Shown one piece after another: positions 38,443-47,597 of a DNA stretch of 64,000 bases (positions are counted from its first letter, which is position 1; every line of letters begins with the position of its first letter). Position numbers and translations under genes: made by a program. The notes under the pieces were generated by a model that searched no databases, was not told where the DNA came from, and saw only the letters and a program-made list of their open reading frames with translations. The stretch comes from Rhodocyclaceae bacterium (GTDB lineage: Bacteria; Pseudomonadota; Gammaproteobacteria; Burkholderiales; Rhodocyclaceae), in contig JAVBXY010000035.1 in the NCBI GenBank assembly GCA_030824275.1, positions 124,001 to 188,000 on the forward strand, read 5' to 3'.

Positions 38443-40194
38443 TCAGAAGCTTCCTTTGGCCAGGAGTTCACCAGCGGCGGCAGCGGGCACTGGTTTGCTG
38501 AAGTAGTAACCCTGCGCGTCCTCGCAACCGAGGCCGGCAAGAAATTCGAAATGATCCTTGGTCTCAACGCCTTCGGCGATGACGATCATGCCGAAGCTGT
38601 GCGCCATCGCCACGACGGCCCGGGTGATGGCGGCATCACCGGCATCCGTGGTGATATTACGAACGAAACTCTGGTCCACCTTCAGCGCATCCAGCGGGAA
38701 GCGCTTGAGATAGGACAGGGAGGAATAGCCGGTGCCGAAATCGTCCATGGCGAGGGCCAGACCCAGCGCCTTGAGTTCGGTGAGGATGGCCAGAGTGCGT
38801 TCCACGCCCTGCATGGCAATGCTCTCGGTGATCTCGAGTTCGAGGGCGGCCGGCGGCAAGCCACTCTGTTCCAGCGCGCCGGCCACGGTCGCCACCAGGC
38901 CGTTGGTGGAAAACTGGCGGGCGGAGAGGTTCACCGCCATGCGCAGGGGACCAAGCCCTGCATCGAGCCAGGCCTTGGCCTGGCGACAGGCCTCGCCCAG
39001 CGCCCAGGCGCCGATGGGCACGATGATGTCGCTTTCTTCGGCCACGGGAATGAACTCGGCCGGCGAAACGAAGCCCAGCTCGGCGTGCTGCCAGCGCATC
39101 AAGGCCTCGAAACCGACGATACGGCGTGTGGCGATATCCACTTGCGGCTGGTAGTGCAAGGCCAGCTCGCCCCGCTCCAGGGCCTTGTGCAAATCGTTGT
39201 GCAAACGCAGACGACGTACCGCCCGCTCGTTCATTTCGGCGGCAAAGAAACGCAAGGTTCCCGGACCGGCCTGCTTGGCGTGGCTCAGAGCCGCATCCGC
39301 ATTGCGCATCAGATCTTCCGGCAGATCGGCGCCCTCGCCGAGCAGGGCGGCGCCGGCACAGGCAGTCAGAAACAGCTCCTGCCCGTTCTCGTGATAGGGC
39401 GCGGCAATGCCTGCCAGCAAGTCGGCACAGAAGGATTCGAGGTAAGCATCGTCGCCGAAACCTTCGAGCAGGACCGCGAACTGGTCGCCGGCCAGGCGCG
39501 CCACACCATCGTATTCGCTGACGAACATGGCCTGATTGACGCGGCGGAAGAGGCGATCCGCGACTTCGCGCAGTACGCGATCACCGCTTTCGTGGCCGAG
39601 GGAATCATTTACGCGGGACAGGCCATCCAGGCCCAAGGCGATCAAAGCCAGCCGAGACTGGCTGCGCATGGCCTGGTGACTGGCGGCCCGCACCCGCTCC
39701 AGCAGCAGCGTGCGATTGGGCAGATCGGTCAGGCTGTCGAAATGAATCAGGCGCTGGGCTTCGCTCTGGAGGCGTTGCGATGCCTGGCTCTGCGTCTCCC
39801 GGCGGGCCAGGCGGGCGCGCACGGCGGCCAGCAATTCGTCACGCTGGAAGGGCTTGACCAGATAGTCGTCGGCGCCCCGGTTCATGCCGGAACGCATGTC
39901 GCCGTGATCCGCCTTGGCAGTGAGGAAAACGAAGGGGATCGCCGCCGTCAGCGGATCGTCGCGAACGGCATCGAGCAGGCCATGCCCATCCATCTCGGGC
40001 ATCATCACATCGGAAAGGATCAGCGCCGGCAGATGCTCGCGGATCAAGGCCAGGGCTTCCTTGCCATTGGCGGCCGCAGCCACATCGAAGCCTTCGATGC
40101 GCAACATGCGCGTCAGATTGTCGCGGATTGCCTCCTCGTCTTCGGCGACGACGACACGCGGGCGCTGATCGTTTTGGCTCACACTGTGGCTCAC
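38443..40194 (-). CDS. Receiver-GGDEF-EAL response regulator
   Basis: 583 residues: receiver (about 10-130, DEEAIRDN and LILSDVMMPEMDG), GGDEF-like domain (about 160-310) and EAL domain (about 325-575). The cyclase motif is AGDQF instead of GGDEF, so synthesis is probably lost. The phosphodiesterase side is intact: FEALMRW, ELEITES and [15 protein letters not shown] phosphorylation-controlled c-di-GMP phosphodiesterase is the best reading. It overlaps the preceding receiver gene by 4 bases, and the NtrC-type gene starts 3 bases after its stop. Confidence 0.92.
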   Translation of the reverse strand: MSHSVSQNDQRPRVVVAEDEEAIRDNLTRMLRIEGFDVAAAANGKEALALIREHLPALILSDVMMPEMDGHGLLDAVRDDPLTAAIPFVFLTAKADHGDMRSGMNRGADDYLVKPFQRDELLAAVRARLARRETQSQASQRLQSEAQRLIHFDSLTDLPNRTLLLERVRAASHQAMRSQSRLALIALGLDGLSRVNDSLGHESGDRVLREVADRLFRRVNQAMFVSEYDGVARLAGDQFAVLLEGFGDDAYLESFCADLLAGIAAPYHENGQELFLTACAGAALLGEGADLPEDLMRNADAALSHAKQAGPGTLRFFAAEMNERAVRRLRLHNDLHKALERGELALHYQPQVDIATRRIVGFEALMRWQHAELGFVSPAEFIPVAEESDIIVPIGAWALGEACRQAKAWLDAGLGPLRMAVNLSARQFSTNGLVATVAGALEQSGLPPAALELEITESIAMQGVERTLAILTELKALGLALAMDDFGTGYSSLSYLKRFPLDALKVDQSFVRNITTDAGDAAITRAVVAMAHSFGMIVIAEGVETKDHFEFLAGLGCEDAQGYYFSKPVPAAAAGELLAKGSF

Positions 40195-40586
40195 ACCTGC
40201 CCCCGTGCCGCCTTGAGCCGCTGCTCGATGATGCCGGCCAACACCGCAAGATTGAAGGGCTTGGTGACGTATTCGTTGGCCCCCAGCAGGAAGCCGACAC
40301 GGGCATCCTCGACATCGGCGCTGGCGGTCAGGAACACGAAGGGGACCCCCGCCGTGGCAGGCTCAGCCCGCAAGCGGGCCAGCACACCGAAGCCGTCGAT
40401 ACCGGGCATCATCAGATCGCAGAGAATCAGATCGGGCGGCGTACGTAGGGCCATTTCGATGCCCTGCGTACCGTGAGCAGCCTCCATCGGCAGGTAGCCC
40501 TCGAGACGAAGGAAGCGCGAGACGTTTTCGCGCACGGCGGCCTCATCATCAATGACGAGGATTCTGGCTTGTTTGGCTGACATCAT
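40191..40586 (-). CDS. Single-domain response regulator
   Basis: 131-residue CheY-like receiver with no output domain. The acidic pair is in VIDDEAAV, the phospho-Asp in LILCDLMMPGIDGFG, the Thr in FLTASAD and the Lys in YVTKPFN. It overlaps the six-PAS kinase stop and the GGDEF/EAL start by 4 bases each, so it is made with both; it may be an intermediate in a phosphorelay or a sink. Confidence 0.93.
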   Translation of the reverse strand: MMSAKQARILVIDDEAAVRENVSRFLRLEGYLPMEAAHGTQGIEMALRTPPDLILCDLMMPGIDGFGVLARLRAEPATAGVPFVFLTASADVEDARVGFLLGANEYVTKPFNLAVLAGIIEQRLKAARGQV

Positions 40587-43500
40587 GATTCTTTTGTCTC
40601 CTTAGGTACCACCAGCGGCAGCGTCACGTCGAAGCGGGTGCCGATACCGGCCGCGCTTTCGACGGAAATCCGTCCGCCATGGAGGTCGACAGCACGTTTA
40701 ACAATGGCCAGACCAAGGCCCGTACCCTGAATGTTGCCGACATTCGAGGCGCGATGGAAGGTTTCGAACAAGCGCGCCTGATCTTCGTAGGGAATACCGA
40801 TGCCGGCGTCGGCCACCGACAGGCGCATTTCACCAGCTTCGCACTGAAGGGACACCACCACGGGCGTCCCTTCGGCGGAATACTTGAAGGCATTGCCGAC
40901 AAGATTGCCGACGATATGACGCAGCAACTTTTCGTCCAGCATCCCGGAATCTTCGGTGGATGCGCTGGAAAAATCCAGCCGCTTCAAGCCCGAACCGTCG
41001 CTGGCTGCGGCGCGAGCGGCCTCTTCAACCACGGCGCGAACAAGCGCGACGGGCTCCACGGAGCCGGGCTGAAACTCCAGCTTGCCTGCGTCAGCACGTC
41101 CGATCATCAGCACGCCATCGAGCATCAGTGTCATGCGCTTGACGGCACTTTCAATGCTGCCGATGACTTCGGTCTTCTCATCCACCGGCAATCGATCACC
41201 GTAGTAGCGCAGCAATTCAGCGGAAGACAGGATGGTCGCCAGAGGTGTGCGGAATTCGTGGGATGTCATGGAAACAAAGCGACTCTTCAACTCGTTGAGT
41301 TCACGCTGCTGGGCCAGCGCCCGGCGCGTGTCCTCTTCGGCCTGGCGTCGCTGGGTCACATCGAGCACGGTCCAGATGGTGCCGCGCGACAGATCGCTGG
41401 AATTCACCGCCTTGCCCGAGAGGTTGGCCCAGAACAGGCTACCGTCACCGCGCCGCATGCGCAACTCGGACTCGAAGGCACGGCCGGCACGTACTGCAAC
41501 CGACACGGCGGCCCCGACACGGAGATATTCCTCGCGGGAGGGATAGTAGGCCTCCAAAGAACGGCCGGTGATCTCGACGTCCATGACACCGAAGAGCTCA
41601 CGCATGGCCTTGTTGGCCCAGTGTACGCGCCCATCAGCATTCAGAAAGGCAATGCCGACCACCGATGTTTCGAGTATCGTTTCGCGTTCGCCCAGCGACT
41701 GTTGCAGGCTCTCTTCCAATCGGCGCTGCTGGGTAATGTCGTGAATGAAGGACAGGGTGGCCTGCTTGCCTTCCCATTCCACCTGTACCGTGCTGCCCTC
41801 GACCCAAAGCAGTTCTCCGGTCTTGCGACGAACCCGGAAGGTCAGCACCATGTGGTCACCGGATCGCTGATCCACATATCCACGCGCCGTCTCCGCCATG
41901 AAAGCGCGGTCCGATTCATCGACACAGGTCAGGAAGCTCGGCAGGGCAAGCATCTCCTGCTCGGTGAAACCAGCCATGTCCAGCATCGCCGGATTGGCCA
42001 GACAGATGCGGTTGCCGCGAACGATGACGATGCCCACCGGTGCGCCGTCGATAACGCTGCGGTAATGGGCCTCGGAGCGCCGCACCACGTCCTCCACTGC
42101 CTTGCGCCGGGTGATGTCGGAAATGAAGGACAGTGTCGCCGGCTGGCCGTCCCAACTGATCGCCACGGCAGCCAGGTCCACCCAGACCACCGATCCATCC
42201 TTGTGCAGCACGCGAAACTCGTAGCGGGACTCGACCTGCTCGCCGCGCTGCCGTCGCAGGTGGCGATCAATCACCTGGGCACGGTCCTCGGGATGTACCA
42301 GTGGCAGAAACTCGCTGCCGATCATGGTCTCCATCGTGTATCCGGTGATGGCAAGTGCCTGGGGGTTGATGAAGGCAAAGCGGCCGTCGCGCACGACGAT
42401 GATGCCGACGCTGACGTTATCCACCACGTGGCGATAGCGCTCCTCGGACTTCGCCAGCGCCTCGTCCTGGGCCTTGCGCTCGGTAATGTCAGTGATGAAA
42501 GACAGTGTGGCCGGCCGACCGCCCCATTCGATGACCACGCCGGAAATCACCAGCCAGATGATCTCGCCGTCCTTGCGCCGGATACGGAATTCGTAGTGAT
42601 CGCCGGCCGTGGTGTCGCCGTCCAGGCGACGCTGGTAGCGATCCATGACCTTGGCCCGGTCTTCCTCGACGACGAACGTGAGAAATGGCGAAGCACACAG
42701 TTCGGCCGCCTCGTAGCCACTGATGCGACAGGTGCTGGGATTGGCGTAACAAAGCACGCCATCCTGAACAATGATGATGCCTTCGCTGACGTTCTCCACG
42801 ACTCGCCGATGCTGCTCCTCGGAACTGCGCAAGGCCGCCTCTGCCGCCTTGCGGCTGGTGATGTCTGCGGCAAAGGAGAGCGTGGCCGGCCTGCCGTCCC
42901 ACTGGATCAACACGGCATCGAGAGCGACCCAGACGACCTCGCCGTTTTTGCGCATCACTTGCAGCTCATAGTGGGGATCAACGTATTCCCCTCGCTGACG
43001 ACGGATGTGACGATCCATCACCACGGCCCGCTCGTCGGGATGGACGATATGAAGAAACTCGGCGCCATCCATCTCCTCGGCGGTATAGCCGATGATGTCC
43101 AGTGCACGCGGATTCATGAATACGAAGTGGGCATCGCGAACAACGAAAATGCCAATGGACACGTTGTCCACCACCAGCCGGTAGCGTTCCTCGGAGCGAC
43201 GCAAGGCATTGTCGGCGGATTCGAGCTGAGCCAGACGCTCGGTCAGTTCGCGAGTGCGCTCTTCGATGCGCTGCTCAAGATCGTGATTGAGGCGACGCAC
43301 CTCCTCCTCGGCCCGCAAGCGATCATCGATATTGGAAAAAGTGACAACAGCACAGCGTCGGCCACCGCCCACATCCATCGCACGCGCGCTAACCAAGGCG
43401 GTGAGAAAGCTCCCATCGCTCCGGCGAATACGCCATTCGCGGGGAATCTTGGGCGAATTTTTCAGTACGGCACCAAGGAAGCGTCCATGTTCGGCCGCCA

Positions 43501-43675
43501 CATCGGGCGGCGCAGCCATGTGCCAGGGCCTGCCGATCAGTTCGTCCTGTTCATAGCCCAGCATGCGGCAGAAGGCCGGATTGACGCGAAGGAAAGTACT
43601 GTCTTCACCAATGAAGCAGACACCGATACCGGCAACCTCGAAAGCCGCAGCCATCAGACTATCGTTGTCGTTCAT
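40583..43675 (-). CDS. Six-PAS sensor histidine kinase
   Basis: 1030 residues, cytoplasmic. Six PAS/PAC units fill residues about 5-790; units 2 to 4 are close copies of each other (repeating VVDNVS-x-GI-x-VVRD, MDRH-x-RRQRGE and DGRPATLSF-x-x-DIT). A coiled coil separates units 1 and 2. HisKA follows with the phosphoacceptor in MTSHEFRTPLATILSS, then HATPase with NLVGNAFKYS, DAGIGIP and GTGLGLAIV. Its catalytic domains closely resemble those of the second kinase at 35552-36829. It is first gene of the minus-strand signalling block; a chemoreceptor gene diverges 130 bases away. The PAS ligand or cofactor is unknown. Confidence 0.93.
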   Translation of the reverse strand: MNDNDSLMAAAFEVAGIGVCFIGEDSTFLRVNPAFCRMLGYEQDELIGRPWHMAAPPDVAAEHGRFLGAVLKNSPKIPREWRIRRSDGSFLTALVSARAMDVGGGRRCAVVTFSNIDDRLRAEEEVRRLNHDLEQRIEERTRELTERLAQLESADNALRRSEERYRLVVDNVSIGIFVVRDAHFVFMNPRALDIIGYTAEEMDGAEFLHIVHPDERAVVMDRHIRRQRGEYVDPHYELQVMRKNGEVVWVALDAVLIQWDGRPATLSFAADITSRKAAEAALRSSEEQHRRVVENVSEGIIIVQDGVLCYANPSTCRISGYEAAELCASPFLTFVVEEDRAKVMDRYQRRLDGDTTAGDHYEFRIRRKDGEIIWLVISGVVIEWGGRPATLSFITDITERKAQDEALAKSEERYRHVVDNVSVGIIVVRDGRFAFINPQALAITGYTMETMIGSEFLPLVHPEDRAQVIDRHLRRQRGEQVESRYEFRVLHKDGSVVWVDLAAVAISWDGQPATLSFISDITRRKAVEDVVRRSEAHYRSVIDGAPVGIVIVRGNRICLANPAMLDMAGFTEQEMLALPSFLTCVDESDRAFMAETARGYVDQRSGDHMVLTFRVRRKTGELLWVEGSTVQVEWEGKQATLSFIHDITQQRRLEESLQQSLGERETILETSVVGIAFLNADGRVHWANKAMRELFGVMDVEITGRSLEAYYPSREEYLRVGAAVSVAVRAGRAFESELRMRRGDGSLFWANLSGKAVNSSDLSRGTIWTVLDVTQRRQAEEDTRRALAQQRELNELKSRFVSMTSHEFRTPLATILSSAELLRYYGDRLPVDEKTEVIGSIESAVKRMTLMLDGVLMIGRADAGKLEFQPGSVEPVALVRAVVEEAARAAASDGSGLKRLDFSSASTEDSGMLDEKLLRHIVGNLVGNAFKYSAEGTPVVVSLQCEAGEMRLSVADAGIGIPYEDQARLFETFHRASNVGNIQGTGLGLAIVKRAVDLHGGRISVESAAGIGTRFDVTLPLVVPKETKES

Positions 43676-43808
43676 CGCACACGGGGAAAGAGAATCGAAT
43701 ATGCACGCATTCTATCCGCTTACGGCGGTGCAGCATCGATCGTCGCCCCCACGATGAATCGATAGTGCGACAATGAAAATATCAAATAAGACATACGTCG
43801 AGGTTTCC

Positions 43809-45860
43809 ATGCTCGCCCGCCTGCGCACATTCTCCCTTGCCAACCAGATCGCCGCCGCTACATCCATACTTGCCGCGCTCTGTTTTGGCGTCCTGATCGT
43901 CTTCGTTTCCGTGATGACGGATCGACTGGCCCTGCATCAGTCGGAGGAGTTGCTGAAGACTCAGGTCAAAGGCATCATCGGCCTGTTGGCCGAGAATCTG
44001 GATAACAACAAGGCCATGGCGAATTCCAGCCTGTCGTCGATCAAAGCCCTGTTGCCCGGCAAGATCGTCGCCACCAAGGAAACCGTGGCCCAGGGCAAGT
44101 ATGAAAACCTCATGGTCCTGAAGTCCGGCGACCTCACGCTCAATGGCAACAACGCGCTGATGGATCGCATTCGTGGTCAGGTCGGTGGCACTGACCCGGC
44201 GATTCTCGTGCGTCAGGGCAATGAACTGGTCCGCGCAGCGACGCTGCTCAAGGACAAGGATGGCAAGTCAATGGCGGGCGTGGCCGTCAATCCGGGCAAG
44301 GATACCGAGACAGTCCTGGCCGGTCAGACCTATCTGGGCGTGGTCAACCGCAACGGCGCCTTCTTCATCAGCGCCATCGAGCCGATCAAGGACGACAGCG
44401 GCCAGGTCGTCGGCGCCCTGTCGGCGCGGGTCAGCATTGCCGCCGCCATGGAGCGGATCAAACAGGCCATGGCCGCCACCAAGGTCGGTACCACGGGCTA
44501 TCCAATTCTATTGGCACCCAGCGGCGTTGAAGTCGGCAAGGCCGAGTTCATCTATCACCCCGCTTTCGCCGGCAAAAAGGCCAGCGAGTTGAACAACGCC
44601 AAGGTCATGGATATCCTGAAAGTCCAGATCGAGAAGAAGACCGGTTCACACTTTTACGACTGGCCCGACAAGGCCGATGGTGACCGGCTCAAGCAGAAGG
44701 TGCTGGTATTCGATGTGGCTCCGGGTTGGGGCTGGATTGTCAGTGCCGGCAGCTTTGTCGAAGAATTCACCGTGGAATCCCATCGCCTGCGCAATTGGCT
44801 GATCCTGCTCGCCATCGGCATGGGTGCCGTCGCGGTGGTCGGCATGAACATCGTCATTACCCGACAGATACGACCGATTCGGGAAGTCCAGCGCGCCATC
44901 GAGCGCCTTGGCCAGGGCGACATTTCGCAGCGGGTGGCGTGCTCCAGCGGCCAGACCGCGAACGAAATCGACCTCATCGCGCAGGACGTCAACCGTACCC
45001 AGGATGCCATCAGCGTGCTGGTCGGCCAGATATCCAATTCAGTCACCCAGGTCGAGCGTGCGGCGGGAGAACTGCGGCAGGGCTCGGCGGAAGTGGTCAG
45101 CGGCTCGGCCCAGCAGAGCGATTCGGCGTCCAATCTCGCGGCGGCAGTGGAACAGCTCTCGGTCAGTATTTCGCAGGTGGCCGAGCATGCCCGCGAAGCC
45201 AATGCACAAAGCGAGGAAGCCCGTGGCAACGCGCTGGAAGGCCGTGCCAACATGAGTACCATCGTCGCCGAAATGCAGCGCATCGCCAGCCGTATCGCCG
45301 AAGCGGCCGAGACGGTCGGCCGACTCGGCCAACGCACGGCGGAAATTTCCGGTGTGGTCGAGGTCATCAAGGGCGTCGCCGACCAAACCAATATGCTGGC
45401 CCTCAACGCCGCCATCGAAGCGGCCCGGGCCGGTGAATCGGGCAGGGGTTTTGCCGTTGTTGCCGACGAGGTCCGCAAGCTGGCCGAACGCACCGCCGAC
45501 TCCACTCAGGAGATCTCCACCACCATCGCTCTGGTTCAGGAGGAGGCCAAGGCCGCCGTCGAGCAGATCGACCACATGAGCGCCGAAGTCAGCGAGAGCG
45601 TCAATCTCGCCAATGCCGCCGAGCAAACCCTGCAACACCTTGCCGGCCAAAGCGAAAAGGCCAGCGGCGCCGTATCGGACATTGCTGCCGCCACGCAGGA
45701 GCAGAGCACCGCCAGCCAGTCGGTCGCCCAGGGGGTCGAAGCCATCGCCCGCATGGCGGAGCAGAACACCAGCATCTCGCGTCAGGCCGATGGCCGCGCC
45801 GAGGAACTGGCCCGCCTGGCGCAGGATCTGCGCACCGCTGTAGGCCGATTCCGCGTATAG
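43809..45860 (+). CDS. Methyl-accepting chemotaxis protein, Cache type
   Basis: 683-residue chemoreceptor: helix 1 (about 12-35), a large periplasmic Cache-type sensing region (about 40-325), helix 2 (about 330-352), HAMP (about 353-408) and a signalling domain with the conserved tip [25 protein letters not shown]. The start at 43809 is 5 bases after GAGG; an in-frame ATG at 43773 has no SD. Periplasmic pattern [14 protein letters not shown] and GSHFYDW is typical of Cache domains that bind organic acids or amino acids. No che genes are nearby. Confidence 0.92.
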   Translation: MLARLRTFSLANQIAAATSILAALCFGVLIVFVSVMTDRLALHQSEELLKTQVKGIIGLLAENLDNNKAMANSSLSSIKALLPGKIVATKETVAQGKYENLMVLKSGDLTLNGNNALMDRIRGQVGGTDPAILVRQGNELVRAATLLKDKDGKSMAGVAVNPGKDTETVLAGQTYLGVVNRNGAFFISAIEPIKDDSGQVVGALSARVSIAAAMERIKQAMAATKVGTTGYPILLAPSGVEVGKAEFIYHPAFAGKKASELNNAKVMDILKVQIEKKTGSHFYDWPDKADGDRLKQKVLVFDVAPGWGWIVSAGSFVEEFTVESHRLRNWLILLAIGMGAVAVVGMNIVITRQIRPIREVQRAIERLGQGDISQRVACSSGQTANEIDLIAQDVNRTQDAISVLVGQISNSVTQVERAAGELRQGSAEVVSGSAQQSDSASNLAAAVEQLSVSISQVAEHAREANAQSEEARGNALEGRANMSTIVAEMQRIASRIAEAAETVGRLGQRTAEISGVVEVIKGVADQTNMLALNAAIEAARAGESGRGFAVVADEVRKLAERTADSTQEISTTIALVQEEAKAAVEQIDHMSAEVSESVNLANAAEQTLQHLAGQSEKASGAVSDIAAATQEQSTASQSVAQGVEAIARMAEQNTSISRQADGRAEELARLAQDLRTAVGRFRV

Positions 45861-46031
45861 ATGCGTGCGCGGGCGCGTGTGTAGGCGCGTAGTTGGCGCC
45901 TGTAATACAATGCCGGCTCGCGCGCCCTGCCGGTTGGCCCGCGGTCCGGCATTCCGCCGCATCTATTCTTCAAGCGTCTCGCCGCCTGAACCGGTTCCCC
46001 TGACAAAGGGCAGGCCGATTCAGGAGTTCCA

Positions 46032-47597
46032 TTGAACGCAAGCACCGAAACACCGGCGGCCCCCGCCGTTACCGACGCGGCCGCCGTGCCGCCAGCGCCG
46101 ACTTTTGACGACCTCGGCCTGCTCCCCGAATTGCTGCGCGCCGTCAAGGATGCCGGCTACACCAAGCCCACCCCGATCCAGGCCCAGGCAATTCCGATCA
46201 TCATGTCCGGCAAGGACGTCATGGGCGGCGCCCAGACCGGCACCGGCAAGACCGCCGGCTTCACCCTGCCGCTATTGCAGCGCCTGGCCCGCCATGCCAG
46301 CAGCAGCCCGTCGCCGGCCCGCCATCCGGTGCGCGCCCTGATCCTGGCGCCGACCCGCGAGCTGGCCATGCAGGTGCATGAGAGCGTCGTCACCTACAGC
46401 AAGCATGTACCGTTGCGTTCCACCTGCATCTACGGCGGCGTGGACATTCGGCCACAGATCGCCGAGTTGCGCGCCGGCTGTGAAATCGTCGTCGCCACGC
46501 CCGGCCGCCTGCTCGATCACGTCGAGCAGAAGACCGTGAATTTCGGCGCCGTCGAGGTGCTGGTGCTGGATGAAGCGGACCGCATGCTGGACATGGGCTT
46601 CATCCCCGACATCAAGCGCATCCTCGCCATGCTGCCGAAGGAACGCCAGAGCCTGCTGTTCTCGGCCACCTTCTCCAACGAGATCAAGAAGCTCGCCGAC
46701 TCGATGCTGAAAGAGCCGCAGCTGATCGAAGTGGCACGCCGCAACGCGGTCAATGAAACCATCACCCACCGCGTCTATCCCGTCGCCTCGGACCTCAAGC
46801 GCAGCCTGCTGGTGCATCTGCTGAACCACCAGGAAGGCGGCAATGCGCCACAACAGGCGCTGGTCTTCGTCGGCACCAAATTCGGCGCCAGCCGCCTGGC
46901 CGTGTATCTCGTCCGCCAGGGCATCGCCGCCGACGCCATCCATGGCGACAAGAGCCAGGCCCAGCGCACCGAAGCCCTGGAGGCATTCAAGTCGGGCAAG
47001 GTCCGCGTGCTGGTAGCCACTGACGTCGCCGCCCGCGGCCTCGACATCGACGATCTGCCCCACGTCATCAACTACGAATTGCCCAGCGTCGCCGAAGACT
47101 ACGTGCATCGCATCGGCCGCACCGGCCGTGCCGGCAAGCAGGGCGATGCCACCTCGCTGGTGGCGCCGGAGGAATCGCCGCGTCTGGCCGAAATCGAAAA
47201 GCTGATCAAGCGCCCCATCGAGCGCGTCGGCATCACCGGCTTCGATATGGGCACCGCTGAATCGGAGCGCGCCGAAAAAGGTGGCCGCAATGATCGTGGT
47301 GGCGAGCGCGGTGGCCGTGGTGACCGCGCTGAACATGGTGGCCGCGAGCGCAGCAGCGGCGGCCATCGTCGCGAACACGAGGAACACCGTCGCCAACGTG
47401 ACGAGCACAAGCACGACCGCCGGCCGCCGCCGCACATGCCGGCCGCATCGGCCCACCTGCCCCGGCTGGATTTCGATCCCAACAAGCCCTACGAGAACAA
47501 ATCCGCCGCGCCACTACCGCAGGCCGAAAAGTCCTCGCCCACCCGGCCGCAACGCCCCGTCGCCGCGCTCCTCGGCGGCCTCGGCAAGAAGTCATGA
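46032..47597 (+). CDS. DEAD-box RNA helicase, RhlE-like
   Basis: 521 residues. The Q motif (GYTKPTPIQAQAIP), motif I AQTGTGKT, motif II LDEADRMLD, SAT (LFSATF) and motif VI HRIGRTGRAG are intact; the C-terminal 150 residues are Arg/Gly/His-rich (repeats of RGGERGGRGD type), suited to RNA binding. The start is a TTG at 46032, 5 bases after CAGGAG; no ATG in this frame precedes the Q motif closely. AVPPAPTF in the N-terminal linker is encoded by a repeat copy. TACAAT at 45906-45911 would give a leader of about 115 bases, common in cold-regulated helicases. Overlaps the next gene (ATGA). Confidence 0.93.
   Translation: MNASTETPAAPAVTDAAAVPPAPTFDDLGLLPELLRAVKDAGYTKPTPIQAQAIPIIMSGKDVMGGAQTGTGKTAGFTLPLLQRLARHASSSPSPARHPVRALILAPTRELAMQVHESVVTYSKHVPLRSTCIYGGVDIRPQIAELRAGCEIVVATPGRLLDHVEQKTVNFGAVEVLVLDEADRMLDMGFIPDIKRILAMLPKERQSLLFSATFSNEIKKLADSMLKEPQLIEVARRNAVNETITHRVYPVASDLKRSLLVHLLNHQEGGNAPQQALVFVGTKFGASRLAVYLVRQGIAADAIHGDKSQAQRTEALEAFKSGKVRVLVATDVAARGLDIDDLPHVINYELPSVAEDYVHRIGRTGRAGKQGDATSLVAPEESPRLAEIEKLIKRPIERVGITGFDMGTAESERAEKGGRNDRGGERGGRGDRAEHGGRERSSGGHRREHEEHRRQRDEHKHDRRPPPHMPAASAHLPRLDFDPNKPYENKSAAPLPQAEKSSPTRPQRPVAALLGGLGKKS
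46082..46106 (-). repeat. Dispersed bipartite repeat copy (in helicase gene)
   Basis: Minus-strand copy: AAAA, GTCGGCGCTG, spacer GCGGC, ACGGCG; both blocks perfect. In frame as AVPPAPTF directly before the helicase core. Confidence 0.88.

Noticed and set aside
40318..40342. Repeat-like ATCGGCGCTG in the receiver gene
   Set aside because: The left block has a mismatch, the right block is absent, and the bases are explained by the conserved receiver segment LTASADV.
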